From assembly GCA_958299035.1 (NCBI GenBank), contig CATQJL010000112.1:82974636-83038635 (forward strand): 64,000 bases of DNA. The letters are read 5' to 3'. Both the position numbers and the translations under genes were made by a program. Under the pieces are notes generated by a model. The model worked only from the letters and a program-made list of their open reading frames with translations, had not been told where the DNA came from and did not search any database. Every line of letters begins with the position of its first letter. The first letter of the stretch is position 1. This stretch comes from Cylicocyclus nassatus. Taxonomy: Eukaryota > Nematoda > Chromadorea > Rhabditida > Strongylidae. This document shows, in pieces, positions 1-10,198 of the stretch.

Positions 1-40
1 TGGTCCGGATACGGCGGAGCCGGGTAAGCCAGCTAGTCAC
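1..40 (-). repeat. End of dispersed repeat family R
   Basis: The first bases of the window are the reverse complement of the left end of the large palindromic repeat at about 51798-51833 (shared core GGCTTACCCGGCTCCGCC). Only the terminus of this copy lies in the window. The superfamily was not identified. Confidence 0.6.
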
Positions 41-1155
41 TTATAATTTCTCCACGGAATCTGCTTTGATAAAAAATAATTGTGCATTATTTCCAAAAAC
101 TGCACTTTCGGATCAAATCAATTGCTGATTCGCTCGAAGTTGCGTGTGAGCAGTTGAAGATATGAGGTCACCCAGACAATCATGCCTGAGGTGTGTTCTA
201 GATTCTCGCATTCGGAGGTGAATCAGCAAAACATTCAAGCATTCAGTATCTCAAACATTCCATATCTCACAAATGGGCAAAAAATCAACAAGAAAACAAA
301 CGATTCTGTATATAATAAGCTTCTCCCCGGCTGGAAGCAAGCTTATGGCTTAATATCAAGGACTGATTTATCAAGGACGGATTCATCATAATCTACACAA
401 AAATTACTATCGAAAGGTCCTTGCTGGAGTCTACTAGGGGCAATGCGCGCTGCTTTACACCTTCGCGAAAAGACGTCTACAGAAAGATTTGAGAATATTG
501 CAATCGGAATATCAAGGATACGCTGTAATCGAAAGACTTGCCTTGATGAACTGAGTACAAAGCTTTCTTCGGATTCAGAATATGTTCATTCCGAAGGAAG
601 TTACGGCGAGTAGAATTTATAAACGCGTGATTTTTCCAAAATTCAACAACGCTTCTATGCCTTTTGAAGATACTCTGCAGCTACTCTGAATGCACGATAA
701 CCTACAAGGACAGTACTATCGAACAGTGCTTACTGGAATCTTTTATGTTACACAGACGCTGCATTACATCCTTGCGAAAAGACCTCCACAGACAAAATTC
801 GAAAAAACTGGAAATGGAATATGGAGAGCATACTGTACATCAAAATATTTGCCTCGACGGTCTGAACACAATGCTGCTTCTGGATTTGGAACATATTCAT
901 TCCAAATGAAGTTATGGCGTTGCGTACTCTGCGTGATTCGCATGGTTTCGCGGATCCTGAAATGTCGCGCACTTCCCGGATTTCGTGCACTCTGGCGGAA
1001 ATCCTGGATCCGCGAAGTTCACGGTAACTTTGACTTTCTGTGGGCGGTATTGTGATCTTGAGCAGATCTTAGAACAAATTCGATCAGAGTGGTTTTCTAC
1101 CATACTCCTGTAGTATACTGTCTAAGTGTCATCAGCGACAGATCAATGGTAATAC
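41..1155. other. Non-coding, diverged repeat copies
   Basis: No convincing gene; the short ORFs lack codon structure or homologs I recognise. About 442-530 matches the reverse complement of about 60540-60640 (shared core CGCGAAAAGACGTC), and a weaker version recurs at about 735-800. The segment is therefore a dispersed, decayed repeat. Confidence 0.5.
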
Positions 1156-1221
1156 TTAGTATATGTGTGAGTAAGTTAGTAAGCCGACCGAGGTTAGTAG
1201 ATGTTTACTATTGTTAGTGGC

Positions 1222-1259
1222 GGCCTGACGTTTCGACGTGTCCGTCTTCTTCAGAGGCC
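1222..1259 (-). ncRNA. Hammerhead-like ribozyme motif, left foldback arm
   Basis: This is the reverse complement of the motif at 1685-1722: core CTGAAGA, a GACG/CGTC stem II, GAAA, the short self-complementary stem III sequence ACGT, then residue C at the cleavage position, all closed by a GGCCT/AGGCC stem I. Catalytic activity is untested. Confidence 0.55.
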
Positions 1260-1684
1260 TAAAGTGGTAAGAGATTTGATTCTATTTCCTACCCCACCAC
1301 AAACCTCCTCTAAATCCGACCAGCCTCGACTTTACCCCCCAAAGTGTTTCAAGCAAAAATACGCAAGCACGTGAAAGACGAACCAACCTCCTCCGCCGCT
1401 GCCACCCAGATGTTAGATGAGGCCGTCCTTCGTGCCACCAGTTCCCACTAGTAAATAATGTCAATATAGTTTACACTGTATTCATTATTACTACTGGTGG
1501 CACGAAGGACGGCCGCATCTAACATCTGGGCGGCAGCGGCGGAGGAGGTTGGTTCGTCTTTCACGTGCTTGCGTATTTTTGCTTGTAACACTTTAGGGGG
1601 GGGGGGGGGTAAAGTCGAGGCTGGTCGGATTTGGAGGAGGTTTGTGGTGGGGTAGGACATAGAATCAAATCTCTTACCACTTTA

Positions 1685-1722
1685 GGCCTCTGAAGAAGAC
1701 GGACACGTCGAAACGTCAGGCC
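1685..1722 (+). ncRNA. Hammerhead-like ribozyme motif, right foldback arm
   Basis: Read 5' to 3': stem I strand GGCCT, core CTGAAGA, one extra A, stem II GACG-GACA-CGTC, GAAA, stem III ACGT, cleavage-position C, stem I strand AGGCC. The layout fits a type I hammerhead with minimal stem III, the form known from Penelope-like retroelements, which is thought to work as a dimer. The extra base before stem II is unusual. Confidence 0.6.
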
Positions 1723-1844
1723 GCCACTAACAATAGTAAACATCTACTAACCTCGGTCGGCTTACTAACTTACTCACACATATACTAACAATGCCGAGGT
1801 TTACGAAAGATGAAACCTGGAAGCTACTAAATGGTAATACTGTT

Positions 1845-2008
1845 ATCAGCAGACTGAATTTAACCAAACTTGGCACACCATGCACTTCGGGCCCCGGCGG
1901 GTGTCATAGGCTACTTTTCGTCATCGATCGATATCGATTTTATCGATTTTTATCGATTTTTTGCAAAGTTCACCTACGGGGGCCGGGAGTTGGCACAGGG
2001 GATAAGTG
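1845..2008 (+). repeat. Repeat family R, cut by assembly gap
   Basis: The stretch from about 1862 (AACTTGGCACACCATGCACT) through ATCGAT-rich sequence to GGCACAGGGGATAAGTG matches about 51832-51972 of the big R palindrome. The copy stops at the N run, so the gap probably reflects the repeat's own palindromic structure. Confidence 0.75.
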
Positions 2009-2508
2009 NNNNNNNNNNNNNNNNNNNNNNNNNNNNNNNNNNNNNNNNNNNNNNNNNNNNNNNNNNNNNNNNNNNNNNNNNNNNNNNNNNNNNNNNNNNN
2101 NNNNNNNNNNNNNNNNNNNNNNNNNNNNNNNNNNNNNNNNNNNNNNNNNNNNNNNNNNNNNNNNNNNNNNNNNNNNNNNNNNNNNNNNNNNNNNNNNNNN
2201 NNNNNNNNNNNNNNNNNNNNNNNNNNNNNNNNNNNNNNNNNNNNNNNNNNNNNNNNNNNNNNNNNNNNNNNNNNNNNNNNNNNNNNNNNNNNNNNNNNNN
2301 NNNNNNNNNNNNNNNNNNNNNNNNNNNNNNNNNNNNNNNNNNNNNNNNNNNNNNNNNNNNNNNNNNNNNNNNNNNNNNNNNNNNNNNNNNNNNNNNNNNN
2401 NNNNNNNNNNNNNNNNNNNNNNNNNNNNNNNNNNNNNNNNNNNNNNNNNNNNNNNNNNNNNNNNNNNNNNNNNNNNNNNNNNNNNNNNNNNNNNNNNNNN
2501 NNNNNNNN
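2009..2508. other. Assembly gap, 500 N
   Basis: Exactly 500 N, the size used for a gap of unknown or estimated length. It is bounded on the left by repeat R and on the right by cDNA-primer sequence. ORFs that run through it are meaningless. Confidence 0.99.
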
Positions 2509-2533
2509 AAGCAGTGGTATCAACGCAGAGTAC
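2509..2533 (+). other. SMART cDNA PCR-primer sequence (contaminant), copy 1
   Basis: All 25 bases equal the widely used SMART/Clontech PCR primer (starts AAGCAGTGG, ends GCAGAGTAC). It abuts the gap. It is laboratory sequence, not biology, and implies that amplified cDNA or amplified DNA was used to build or fill this contig. Confidence 0.95.
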
Positions 2534-2534
2534 T

Positions 2535-2589
2535 AATGTCGATGTCAGATGTCCTCGTCTGCAAAGAGACGGAACCTGACATCGACATT
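2535..2589. repeat. Snap-back hairpin next to primer sequence
   Basis: AATGTCGATGTCAG (2535-2548) is the exact reverse complement of CTGACATCGACATT (2576-2589), and an inner CGTCT/AGACG pair extends it. A hairpin right after an adapter is typical of strand-switch chimeras made during amplification, so it is probably an artefact. Confidence 0.7.
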
Positions 2590-3197
2590 GGGATTGGCTC
2601 GTTGCTGTTTAAAGAAGGTACAGGGGATTCCGACAGCGATTTGGCCTCTACAGATCCTTCTAACTTCAAAGTAAGACCAAGCATAAGTTCCGTAGGAGGA
2701 CCAACGGATAGAATTGGGTGGTTCATAACATCAATACTCACACAACTACTCAAGTTCATCCCTTCTCACCTGGCAAATACGAAAATGTTTTTGGAACGTT
2801 TCCGGGGAACATGCATAAATAGCGAGTGTGTCATAGAATCATTCGACGTCAATGCGCTTTACACGAACGTTCCAAACGAATCCGCATTGCAAGCTGTGCA
2901 TGAGCTTCTTGTAGAAAACGAGAATTCTATCAATCTTTACGGGCTTTCAGTACAGCAAATTATGACTCTCTTGCAAGCATGTCTAAATTGCAACGTTTTC
3001 AAGTGGTGCGGTAACTATTATGCGCGGAAGAGAGGATTAGCCATAAAGCAAAAGCAGTGGTATCAACGCAGAGTACTGAAAATCGAAGCACCGGTACTAG
3101 GCGGCTCTTTGTTATACTGCCGCTATATTGACGATTGCTTCGTAGTCTGTGCCTCTCAAGAAGACATGGATAAGTGTTTCAAAATCTTGAACGAGCA
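2590..3197 (+). pseudogene. Penelope-like reverse transcriptase, N-terminal and catalytic part
   Basis: The frame reads KVRPSISSVGGPTDR, then the catalytic-region peptide SFDVNALYTNVP, and after the primer insertion LLYCRYIDDCFVV, which carries the YIDD active-site aspartates. Between them a GLAIKQ motif, where family members continue with a GQ-type RT motif, is cut by primer-encoded residues (KQWYQRRV at 3052-3076). Some of the RT is therefore missing or displaced. At 3197 the ORF runs into a MITE. The protein would copy RNA of the element, but this copy cannot be functional as assembled. Whether the genomic copy is intact under the artefact is unknown. Confidence 0.8.
3052..3076 (+). other. 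SMART cDNA PCR-primer sequence (contaminant), copy 2
   Basis: A second perfect 25-base copy of the primer at 2509-2533, in the same orientation, sits inside the RT frame. The 518 bases between the two copies may be one amplified fragment joined to another. Confidence 0.95.
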
Positions 3198-3734
3198 GGG
3201 TGTGTGCCTTTCTGAACCGCTCCGTCCTAGCGCTAATTACTCTGCCCGGGCAACTAATTACGTCGCCTTTCTTATAATATAGCAGAGTTTTCAAATTTCT
3301 GAGCGTTCCCAAGTGAGGCACACGACAAGTCTGCACGTGTAAGCTGAAGAATTTACCTAAGCCGCCCAAATAAAACATTTTCGAGTTTCAATTATAGTGA
3401 GGATTTTTGAATTATGAAGACAAAAAGTTGGAAAGGTTGCATGTTTCTAAGGCCATTTCGTGATTTCTTCGCCCTTCTTAGTTTTCAAAACACCATGAAG
3501 TCTGCACTTGTAAGCTGAAGAATTTACCTGAGCCGCCCAAATAAAACATTTTCGAGTTTCATGGGAATCGTAATCTTGTTTGATTCTTTTATCATGAGAA
3601 TGCCTTTGCAGTCCAATTCAGACGTCTCTAACGGCAGCGTAGCTCTCGCTTACCCAAGCGGCGGCAGCACCGACCAATCAAAGGCGCGCAGTAATTAGGC
3701 TGCTAGTGTTAGCGGTTCAGAAGGGCCGTCTCCC
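3198..3734. mobile_element. 537-bp MITE with 9-bp duplication, inside the Penelope RT
   Basis: The ends are GGGTGTGTGCC... and the reverse complement of GGGAGACGGCC..., and both continue with CTTCTGAACCGCT, giving an imperfect TIR of about 45 bases. GAACGAGCA flanks both sides (3189-3197 and 3735-3743), so the target duplication is 9 bp. The same GGGAGACGG/GGGTGTRTG ends mark the elements at 28319 and 35324. A 9-bp duplication with G-rich ends points to Merlin or Mutator-like transposases; none is encoded here. Inside is a 64-base direct repeat (3327-3390 and 3498-3561), each copy with AATAAA. Confidence 0.85.
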
Positions 3735-3743
3735 GAACGAGCA

Positions 3744-4637
3744 ATCTCAATACATATGATTGACGAGAGAGAAGCCAAAAGATCAATGGCTGCCATTCTT
3801 GAACGTGCAGGTAAATATCACTTCTGGTGCGCACGCAACAAAGTGGTACCGTAAGCCCAGCACCAAAAATATTCTAGTCCATTCACTTTCGGCTCATCCG
3901 CCTTGGACGAAGAGAGCAGTTATCAGCAACATGTTTCGCACTGCTTCTCTGGTCTGTAGTGGTCCGAAAGAAAAGGCAGAATCGATGGCGCTTTCCCGTA
4001 GTATAGCGGCTTCTAATGGATATACACATGCAGGAATAACAAAGAGAAGCAGTAGAGATCACGTGCGAGCAGATGCCCCTCACGTTACTGAAAAAGTTAC
4101 ATTTTGCATCCCATATGTATCTAAAGAAATGAGTGCATCATTGCGACAGTGCTTGAGAAGAGTAGGATTTGAGAATCTGGTTACGATTGTTGAACTACCG
4201 CCAAACAACCTGAAAACCATCTTAGTTCGCAATCGCTTGTATGATCGCAATTGTGTCACCCCGAATTGCATAATCTGCCCTGCAAGCAGAGAAGGGGATT
4301 GCATGGCAACTGGAGTCATCTACTTAATCTCATGCACGACTTTCGGTGAGGAATACATAGGGGAAACAGCACTCCACTATGTATCCGTATCAAAGAGCAT
4401 ATAGACGGCAGAGATAAGGCACGTACATCGACCTCCCTAGGCACCCACAGAGTAGCGCAACATGCAGGATCAAACTTTGAGATTTCTGTGAGAATCTTGG
4501 CCTATGAATCCCAGACACAAGCACGTAAGTGTTTGGAAGCGTTCTGGATTCATACCAGAAACCCAAGAATGAACCGAAAAGAGGAAAACCTAGCGATTAC
4601 GCATGAACTTTCTCCTTATCTAGACCAGTTATTTTGA
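3744..4637 (+). pseudogene. Penelope-like RT C-terminus and GIY-YIG endonuclease (frameshifted)
   Basis: After the MITE the frame resumes with REKPKDQWLPFLNVQV and WYRKPST, typical of the Penelope RT thumb. A Cys-rich linker follows (CVTPNCIICPA) and then the GIY-YIG start GVIYLISC...EEYIGET. Near 4375 the frame shifts by one. The downstream frame continues with IRIKEHIDGRD, SLGTHRVAQH, LEAFWIHTRNP and ends at TGA 4635-4637, which is the expected GIY-YIG C-terminus. The endonuclease nicks target DNA in this class. The frameshift makes the copy inactive unless it is a sequencing error. Confidence 0.85.
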
Positions 4638-4864
4638 TCTGGTAGTATATAAGTAGCGGTCTGCATGCACGTCTAACAAGTCAAATTTTCTCTATCACCG
4701 GACGACGTGACCCATTTCCTCTGAAGAGGAGTATCGGCGTAATCCAAAGGGTACGTGCTTGACCGTGCAGCTGAACTAGTGATCGAAAACGAGGTCTAGC
4801 ATTTCGTCTGTTCAGCTGTGGAGGTGCCGGTTCGAATTGGGTGCAAATCGTATTGTCCCTTACA

Positions 4865-4899
4865 GGCTCTGACGAAGGCGATCTGCCGAAACGTTAGCC
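4865..4899 (+). ncRNA. Hammerhead-like ribozyme motif at the Penelope 3' end
   Basis: Stem I GGCT/AGCC encloses the core CTGACGA, one extra A, stem II GGC-GATCT-GCC, GAAA, stem III ACGT and a T at the cleavage position. Compared with the copies in the foldbacks at 1.7 and 11.7 kb, both stems differ in sequence but still pair. Position within a Penelope-like element agrees with known biology. Confidence 0.65.
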
Positions 4900-4930
4900 G
4901 TGGATCAAATAAATCGATTACCAATCTCGT

Positions 4931-5660
4931 GTATGGCTTAAGAAGAAAGAACAAAATATAGCGAAACTTTTGATTCAAAGAGGATAGACCAAGTCAAAAA
5001 CGGAGAAGTCGTCCACGTTCTAAAAACGCGAATTCATGTAAATCCACAGCATAACGACCAGCTCAATCGATCGCCGTGACGTCTTCGAAGAGTTTTTTAT
5101 GCACAAAGTTAGAAAGTTTGACAAAGATATTGCACGCACAGAGTCCAAACTTAGCGTCATATGCTTTTCTCTGCGCTGTAAGAAAGCCATTTTCTTTTTA
5201 TTGTATTCAATCTGGACTTTGAGTGTATGTGTCGTTTATGCCCGCTTTATGATTGCTAACATGATTTACAGCGCCTTTCTTGCTTTTCGCTTCAAAACAA
5301 GTCTTGCAGCTCTCATGATTTTTACTCTGGGCCTGGTTTGATGACATTCCATTCGCGTTTTATCTCTTAAACAATATCCAGCTCGCCGAAGTAGCACCTG
5401 TGCCGAGAGCAGAATGAGGTGACACAAGGGTATGGGTATTTAGCAGCGCAAAGCTCAAAAAAGCTTAGTGGAAAGGGCTTTTGCATTGGTGCTGTATATC
5501 AAAGAGCTGGATAGAAAAATCCGACACTTGCGGAAGCTATCAAATTGCTGCTGCGCTAGTCCTCTCGAGTCTCCTTTTTCAAAAAGCAGCTAACTCTGTA
5601 ATACTCAATTTTTTAAGATACGACTGATCAGGCAATTGTCATAATTCTCTTTATTTCAGA
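4931..5660 (+). other. Upstream region of secreted-gene copy 1
   Basis: About 5040-5530 is homologous to the reverse complement of about 48050-48450, upstream of copy 2 (shared CTCATGATTTTTACTCTGG-like core near 5310, and CAGAATGAGGTGACACAAGG at 5410 versus CAGAATGAGGTAGCACAAGG). It was therefore duplicated with the gene. A short ORF at 5099-5341 has a paralogous short ORF in copy 2, but their frames diverge, so I do not call a gene. Confidence 0.55.
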
Positions 5661-5798
5661 ATGAAGTGGGCCCTTATTGCCCCTCTGCTTCTTTTCAAGA
5701 TTGGCACAGTGATAAGTGTCTGCGAAGGAATGGATAGCAAAGATCCTCTTGTCAAAAAATTGGCCGATGAAGGATGTAACTCTCATTGTAAGGCAAAG
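5661..5798 (+). CDS. Small secreted Cys protein, exon 1 (copy 1)
   Basis: Forty-six codons. The N-terminus MKWALIAPLLLFKIGTVIS is a clear signal peptide, followed by a short mature start with three cysteines (VCEG...EGCNSHCK). The ATG lies right behind TTTATTTCAG, a nematode-style acceptor, which suggests spliced-leader addition. The exon ends in phase 0 at AAG|GTGAAA; reading through gives a stop after four more codons. Copies 2 and 3 share the signal peptide, the SKDPLVKKLA block and the Cys spacing. No later exon could be fixed; only exon 1 is annotated. I do not recognise the family, and the secreted role is inferred from the signal peptide. Confidence 0.7.
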
Positions 5799-6278
5799 GT
5801 GAAAGCATAATTTGTAATTGTTTCTACCGGTGATGGCCCTTCTCGTAAAAAAAGGTGGGGGGGGGGGGATTTTCTAAGTAAAAAAGCGTTATGGTACGGA
5901 AGTTAACTTTTACGCCGGTGTACCGTAACAGCCGGTTTATACAGTTTTCAAAATTTGGTTATACTATACAAACAACTTTAGCCAGCTTCAACCCTGTCCA
6001 ATTCAAAATTGACTGTTTAAAGCAGCATCCGCGGAAGTCCGATTTGGGTAGCGCTGATTTCATCAAGAATTTCCGACACTTATTCAGTCTCTTTTAAAAT
6101 TATTAGAATCACCGACGATTGACGTTAAGGGGCTACCGTAATCCTGCAGGGGCAGTCGCGGTCTGGTCTATATTGTAAATCAAACTGAAGCTATCTTTTA
6201 AGTCTTATACACTGAAACCCAAAACCAAACAAAAGAAATTGAGACAAAGGAGATAAAAAAACAAGGTACATTCTTTTA
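5799..6278 (+). other. Downstream region of secreted-gene copy 1
   Basis: Alignable with the reverse complement of about 47290-47700 downstream of copy 2 (for example GGTAGCGCTG at about 6047 versus 47440). Possible later exons lie here but splice sites do not agree between copies. A G tract of 12 occurs at about 5858-5869. Confidence 0.4.
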
Positions 6279-6931
6279 TTAGGTTGGAAAGAAAGCTCTC
6301 GGACATCGCCTTTAGGAAAAGCTTTCGTTTTGATGTAAGCACTAATTGGGGCTTGCTGCACACCATTGGTTAAATGAAAGCAGTCTTGACAAAACTATGG
6401 CAAGCGCAAGCCTTATCATTGTTCTCAGTGAATTCAAGCGCAAAATCTCAAGCATAGGTTTTTGCCCTAATCCAAATCTCCAACTTCTATAAACGTTATG
6501 AAACCTCACTTGTCTCAGTTTACAGTATACACAAACTTGCATACAGGCTGCTGCACGACGAAGACGCAATATCTTTCGAGGCGAACCGGCTTTATTAGCC
6601 ACAGAGCGCATAAGGCGCAGAATTTACAACGGTGTAGATACGCGCGCGCCGCGTTCGCGCCTGTTCAGCCGAAAGGTTTCTACGCCTTCGTCATGCAGTA
6701 GCCTTCACCTACGTGCACGCTTCGGATGAAATTTGAACCTAAACAACAAGAAAAGCGAGGTAATTGGAAAGTAACAAACTCCGCCTCCGTTGACTCCAGG
6801 CTCCTCCAATTGCTTAGGTTTCAGCCACAGACAAGTGAGAGTGCGACCGCAAATTTTCCCTTAATGCATTAGATTTCGAGATATAACGGATTTGATTTGA
6901 AAATTTTTAGAAAAACTTCTTTCCAACCTAA
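6279..6931. mobile_element. Mariner-type MITE, TA target duplication
   Basis: The TIRs begin TTAGGTTGGAAAGAA on both ends, and a TA dinucleotide flanks each side (6277-6278 and 6932-6933). TTAGGTTGG is a known mariner terminus. The 653-bp interior encodes no transposase and includes a GC-rich patch at about 6620-6700. The element is non-autonomous. Confidence 0.8.
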
Positions 6932-6933
6932 TA

Positions 6934-7274
6934 GAACACCTTGTATTAGCAATGCCATGCAGAAGGCACAGCATCCAAAGCGAACTTCACAGAAGATTTT
7001 AGTCTAGTTTTTAGTCTAGTTGCATTATTTGTTTGACTTTTTTGATCGAATTTGATTTGCTGATTTTTCTGTTGATTCAGAATTCATACATTCAATAATT
7101 GTCCCCTGACTTCTTCACTTATAAAAAATTTAAAACAGCCTCGAAAATAGAGGCACCTCAAAAAGAAAAAAATGGGTAGCATGGTGGTGACCCGAGATGA
7201 CCACTGTGATAGGTCAATATCGAGAACTTGTTTTATAGTATGAAAGTCCTGAAGTGCTAGCTCAGGATGGTATT
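6934..7274. other. Non-coding spacer
   Basis: AT-rich. It holds a short direct repeat TTTTAGTCTAG at about 7001-7021. No gene or known repeat was seen. Confidence 0.4.
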
Positions 7275-9753
7275 CAGGGTCAAGCGTGTGATGCGACTGT
7301 CGCAACGGGGGTCGTAAAGGGGGCATCGGAGGTGGCGGGGGGGGGGAGGATCGTAAGAGAGGGTGGTCCGAATAATAAAAAAGTGGAATGTAGGAAATAA
7401 GCTTCTCAGTCGCAAACATCCTCTACTTTTGTAAATCAGCATTTTTCTACCTGCTAAAAGGGTGTTGTAGACGGGAATCGAACTTGCTGGCCACAATTAT
7501 GACCGAAGATTCAAAAGGCACTTTCAGAAGTCAAACACTAGGCATGTATGTGTGACAAGAATGTTAAATGTACCAATTGGCTTAGAAATCCTGGTTCGGA
7601 AGCATCACTGAATTCTCACACACTCGGCGAAAGCGGTATCTTTTTTGAAGCTCGATTTCTCAATTCAGGTATATTCGAAAAACTTATTTGAACATGCAAT
7701 AAGTAATCAATATTTATTCTAAACAGTAGCTATGTTTTCAAAGGAATTTTTTCATTTGTGCCTGCATTGTGGTCAAGAAAGTTGGAGCAATGAAATTTCC
7801 ATTTTGAGTGCGGCTGTGCAAAATGCTGGTGAAAATCTCAAAGATGAGATAAAAGCTTAATCTCACCACCGTTAGAAAGTACATGAAGTACTTTCCAATT
7901 ATGTGCAGAATCTATATCGAAAGAGAAAGTCTGAAGGAGAAAATTCGTTTGGATTATACGCCTAGAAAAACGGAAATTTTTTTGCAACAACCTAATACTT
8001 CGGAATTGCTCTGCTACAGTTGTACAAAATCTGGTTATATTCCGTAGCTTTGAATTTTTTTGAAATCTTCTACATGGCAACAAAAAATGAAAAAGGGGGT
8101 CGTATCTGGGTCTCATCTAAATTTGTTCGCCGCTATGGAGGCTTGTTTGCTGCAATTTTGCTGTATTACGACGCCATCCTCCTTCTTCGTTTCCTGAAAG
8201 TTTCCAGCTGTTTCGTTGCGTCTCCACTGAGTTAAGGAATTTTGAGCTCAAAAATCCCATTTTTGGCTGCTAGGATCGCATATAAATTTGCTAAAGTTCT
8301 AAATTTTTTCGAGCTTACTGCACCTGTGTGGCTGCAATTTTTACTTTCAGTTGTCTGGACACTATACTACAAAACCTGCTCATTGCAGCTTCTCAGTCTT
8401 CCCCTGACTCTGGTTACGAATTTTCAAAGTACCGTGCTCATGCACGATTTTGACATCGTTCTGGACGGCGCTAAAACGGTTTTTATAGGAAAATATGTGC
8501 AAAAGGTCTCTCTCTCTGTGGTGCAAAAATATCATTTTTTTCTCTATGCAAAGATTGGTGTCGTATGCTGGAACCGAGTTTGTTAGCCTGAAGTATGCCT
8601 GAAAAACCGAAAAAAAACTTGCGGAAACTTAAACATTATTGTAGGTGTGTATTTGTGCTAAAGATGTTGGACGTACCCATTGGCCTAAAAATTCTGCTTC
8701 CGAAGCCTCACTGAGGTCTCTCACACTCGACGAAAACTTATGTCCTTACTAAGGTGACCGTCATTAATTTGAAACATTTTTGTAGTGCTTTTCATATGGC
8801 CCTTACAATCTACCTGCACTTCTGAAAAGTCCTACCATATCTGTGCAAAATCCGGTGTTATTTTGTAAACTGTGGATTTTTTTTTCAATGATTTTATGTA
8901 TGGTAGCAAAAAATGAGAAAAAGGAGGACGTATCTGGGTCGCATCCAAATTTCTCCAGAGCTATTGAAGCTTGTTGTCTGCAATCTTGCTGCAGTACAAG
9001 GTCATCCTCCTACTTTCCATCGTAGAAGTATCAGGCTGTTTCTCCGGTGAGATATAAAATTTGAGCTCAAAAATCCGATTTTGGCTCTTAGGATTGCATC
9101 TAAATCTGCGAGAGTCGCATCTGAATTTTTTCGAGTTCACTGCTCTTCAATGACTAAAACTGTTTCCACGGATAGCCTAGGCACCATGCTACAAAAACCT
9201 GTTTATTGGAGCCTCTCAATCCTCTCCTGACTTTAGTTACGAATTTTCAAAATACCGTGCTCATGCACGGTATTGACATCGTTCTGTATGGCGCTGAAAC
9301 GGTTTTCTACAAGAAAATATGTGCAAAAGGAGGAAATAAGTCTTTCAGTCGAAAACATATTTTACGCCTCAAGGATATCGTTTTTTCCTGTAAAAAAATA
9401 GTGTCGCGTACGAGCAGGAAACACGAGACTGTCATTACAGTCTAAAACGTTTAATTCCAGAACCATTGTCAATATCTTTCGGTACCACTACATGAATGAG
9501 TATGCCCAATATTCATAAACGGCAGAAGAGTTTCATCTGTTACTAGAAAATGATTTATAAAAAAATAGTCAATTATAATGAATGAAGTGAACCATTCCCG
9601 TGCTGAATATTCATGGTTGTTATTGATTGGAGGGAGGGGGGGGGGGGGTATGTGGGGGATATGTGGGGGGGGGGGGGGTCGTAGGGATTGGTACTTCAAG
9701 GGGAGGAAGGTCGTAAAAGAGGGCCTAGGATCGCATCAACACGCTTGACCCTG
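7275..9753. mobile_element. hAT-like non-autonomous element, 2.5 kb
   Basis: It starts CAGGGTCAAGCGTGTGATGC and ends with its reverse complement at 9753. The 8-bp flanks ATGGTATT (7267-7274) and ATGGCATT (9754-9761) differ at one base. CAGGG ends with an 8-bp duplication fit the hAT superfamily. Subterminal G tracts followed by TCGTA occur at about 7303-7360 and 9630-9715. No transposase ORF was found; the interior is a diverged tandem duplication. Confidence 0.8.
7555..9420 (+). repeat. Diverged tandem duplication inside the hAT-like element
   Basis: Unit 1 (about 7555-8640) and unit 2 (about 8641-9420) align over blocks such as GTATCTGGGTC (8104 and 8931), ACGAATTTTCAAA (8418 and 9239) and ACCGTGCTCATGCACG (8431 and 9254). 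Divergence is substantial, so the duplication is old. Confidence 0.75.
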
Positions 9754-9761
9754 ATGGCATT

Positions 9762-10198
9762 ATAGACTAGTTAAACAGTTGTTTGAAAGTGTATTTGCAG
9801 GAGCGTTCCATGCGGGAGCCGTGCGGTTTTCATTTTCACCTTTTTGAATAGTTTTGAGTAGGCACAACGATTCATTATATATAGATACAGAGTTTCTACA
9901 AGAAAAATTGCAAACTAATCATGAGTTTTTTAGAAGATGGGCAGCGGCTCTTGCAAGAAAATGGGCGTGCATAAGGCGTGCATGTGTATATCTTCGGCTC
10001 CTTTGTACTTGGATTAATCCAGCTATCTCATTGCTCTGTGCCATCGTAATTTCTGCTTTGAGAAACATAATAAACGAGAATTTGACAAGTGTTCTGGACG
10101 CTTGGTTCTCATTGCTGCTTCTCAGATAATTGCCAGGGGCAGGCGGTCCGCAAACTCGAGCTTTTCTGCAAGCGGTCAGCACGATTTTGGGTCGTGGC
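9762..10198. other. Non-coding spacer
   Basis: Short overlapping ORFs on both strands (about 9854-10206) share no recognisable domain. Nothing else was seen. Confidence 0.35.

Larger units (their letters stand above)
1157..1787. repeat. Foldback (long inverted repeat) with hammerhead-like motifs
   Basis: Two arms of about 290 bases (about 1157-1449 and 1484-1787) are near-perfect reverse complements around a spacer of about 35 bases. The outer ends share GTGAGTAAGTTAGTAAGCCG. The right arm holds a 13-base G tract at about 1596-1609 where the left arm has a short C run. Each arm carries one hammerhead-like motif. The element could be a non-autonomous relative of Penelope-like terminal repeats, because the same motif closes the Penelope-like element at 4.9 kb; that link is inference. 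Confidence 0.85.
2534..4930 (+). mobile_element. Penelope-like retroelement (degraded, partly mis-assembled)
   Basis: A reverse transcriptase followed by a GIY-YIG endonuclease, then a 3' region with a hammerhead-like motif (4865-4899), is the hallmark order of an endonuclease-bearing Penelope-like element. The RT is interrupted by primer sequence at 3052-3076 and by a 537-bp MITE at 3198-3734, and the GIY-YIG domain is frameshifted near 4375. The 5' part is lost in the gap. Element ends are uncertain; ATCAAATAAATCGATT at about 4905-4920 lies near the 3' end. Confidence 0.85.

Noticed and set aside
1791..3282. Long ORFs that span the N run
   Set aside because: They read through 500 N and primer-encoded codons; only the RT motifs after 2590 are real.
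5099..5341. 80-codon ORF upstream of the secreted gene
   Set aside because: The equivalent in copy 2 diverges in frame after about 25 residues, so conservation is of DNA, not protein.
7462..7485. tRNA B-box-like GTTCGATTCCC on the minus strand
   Set aside because: No A box at the right distance and no cloverleaf.
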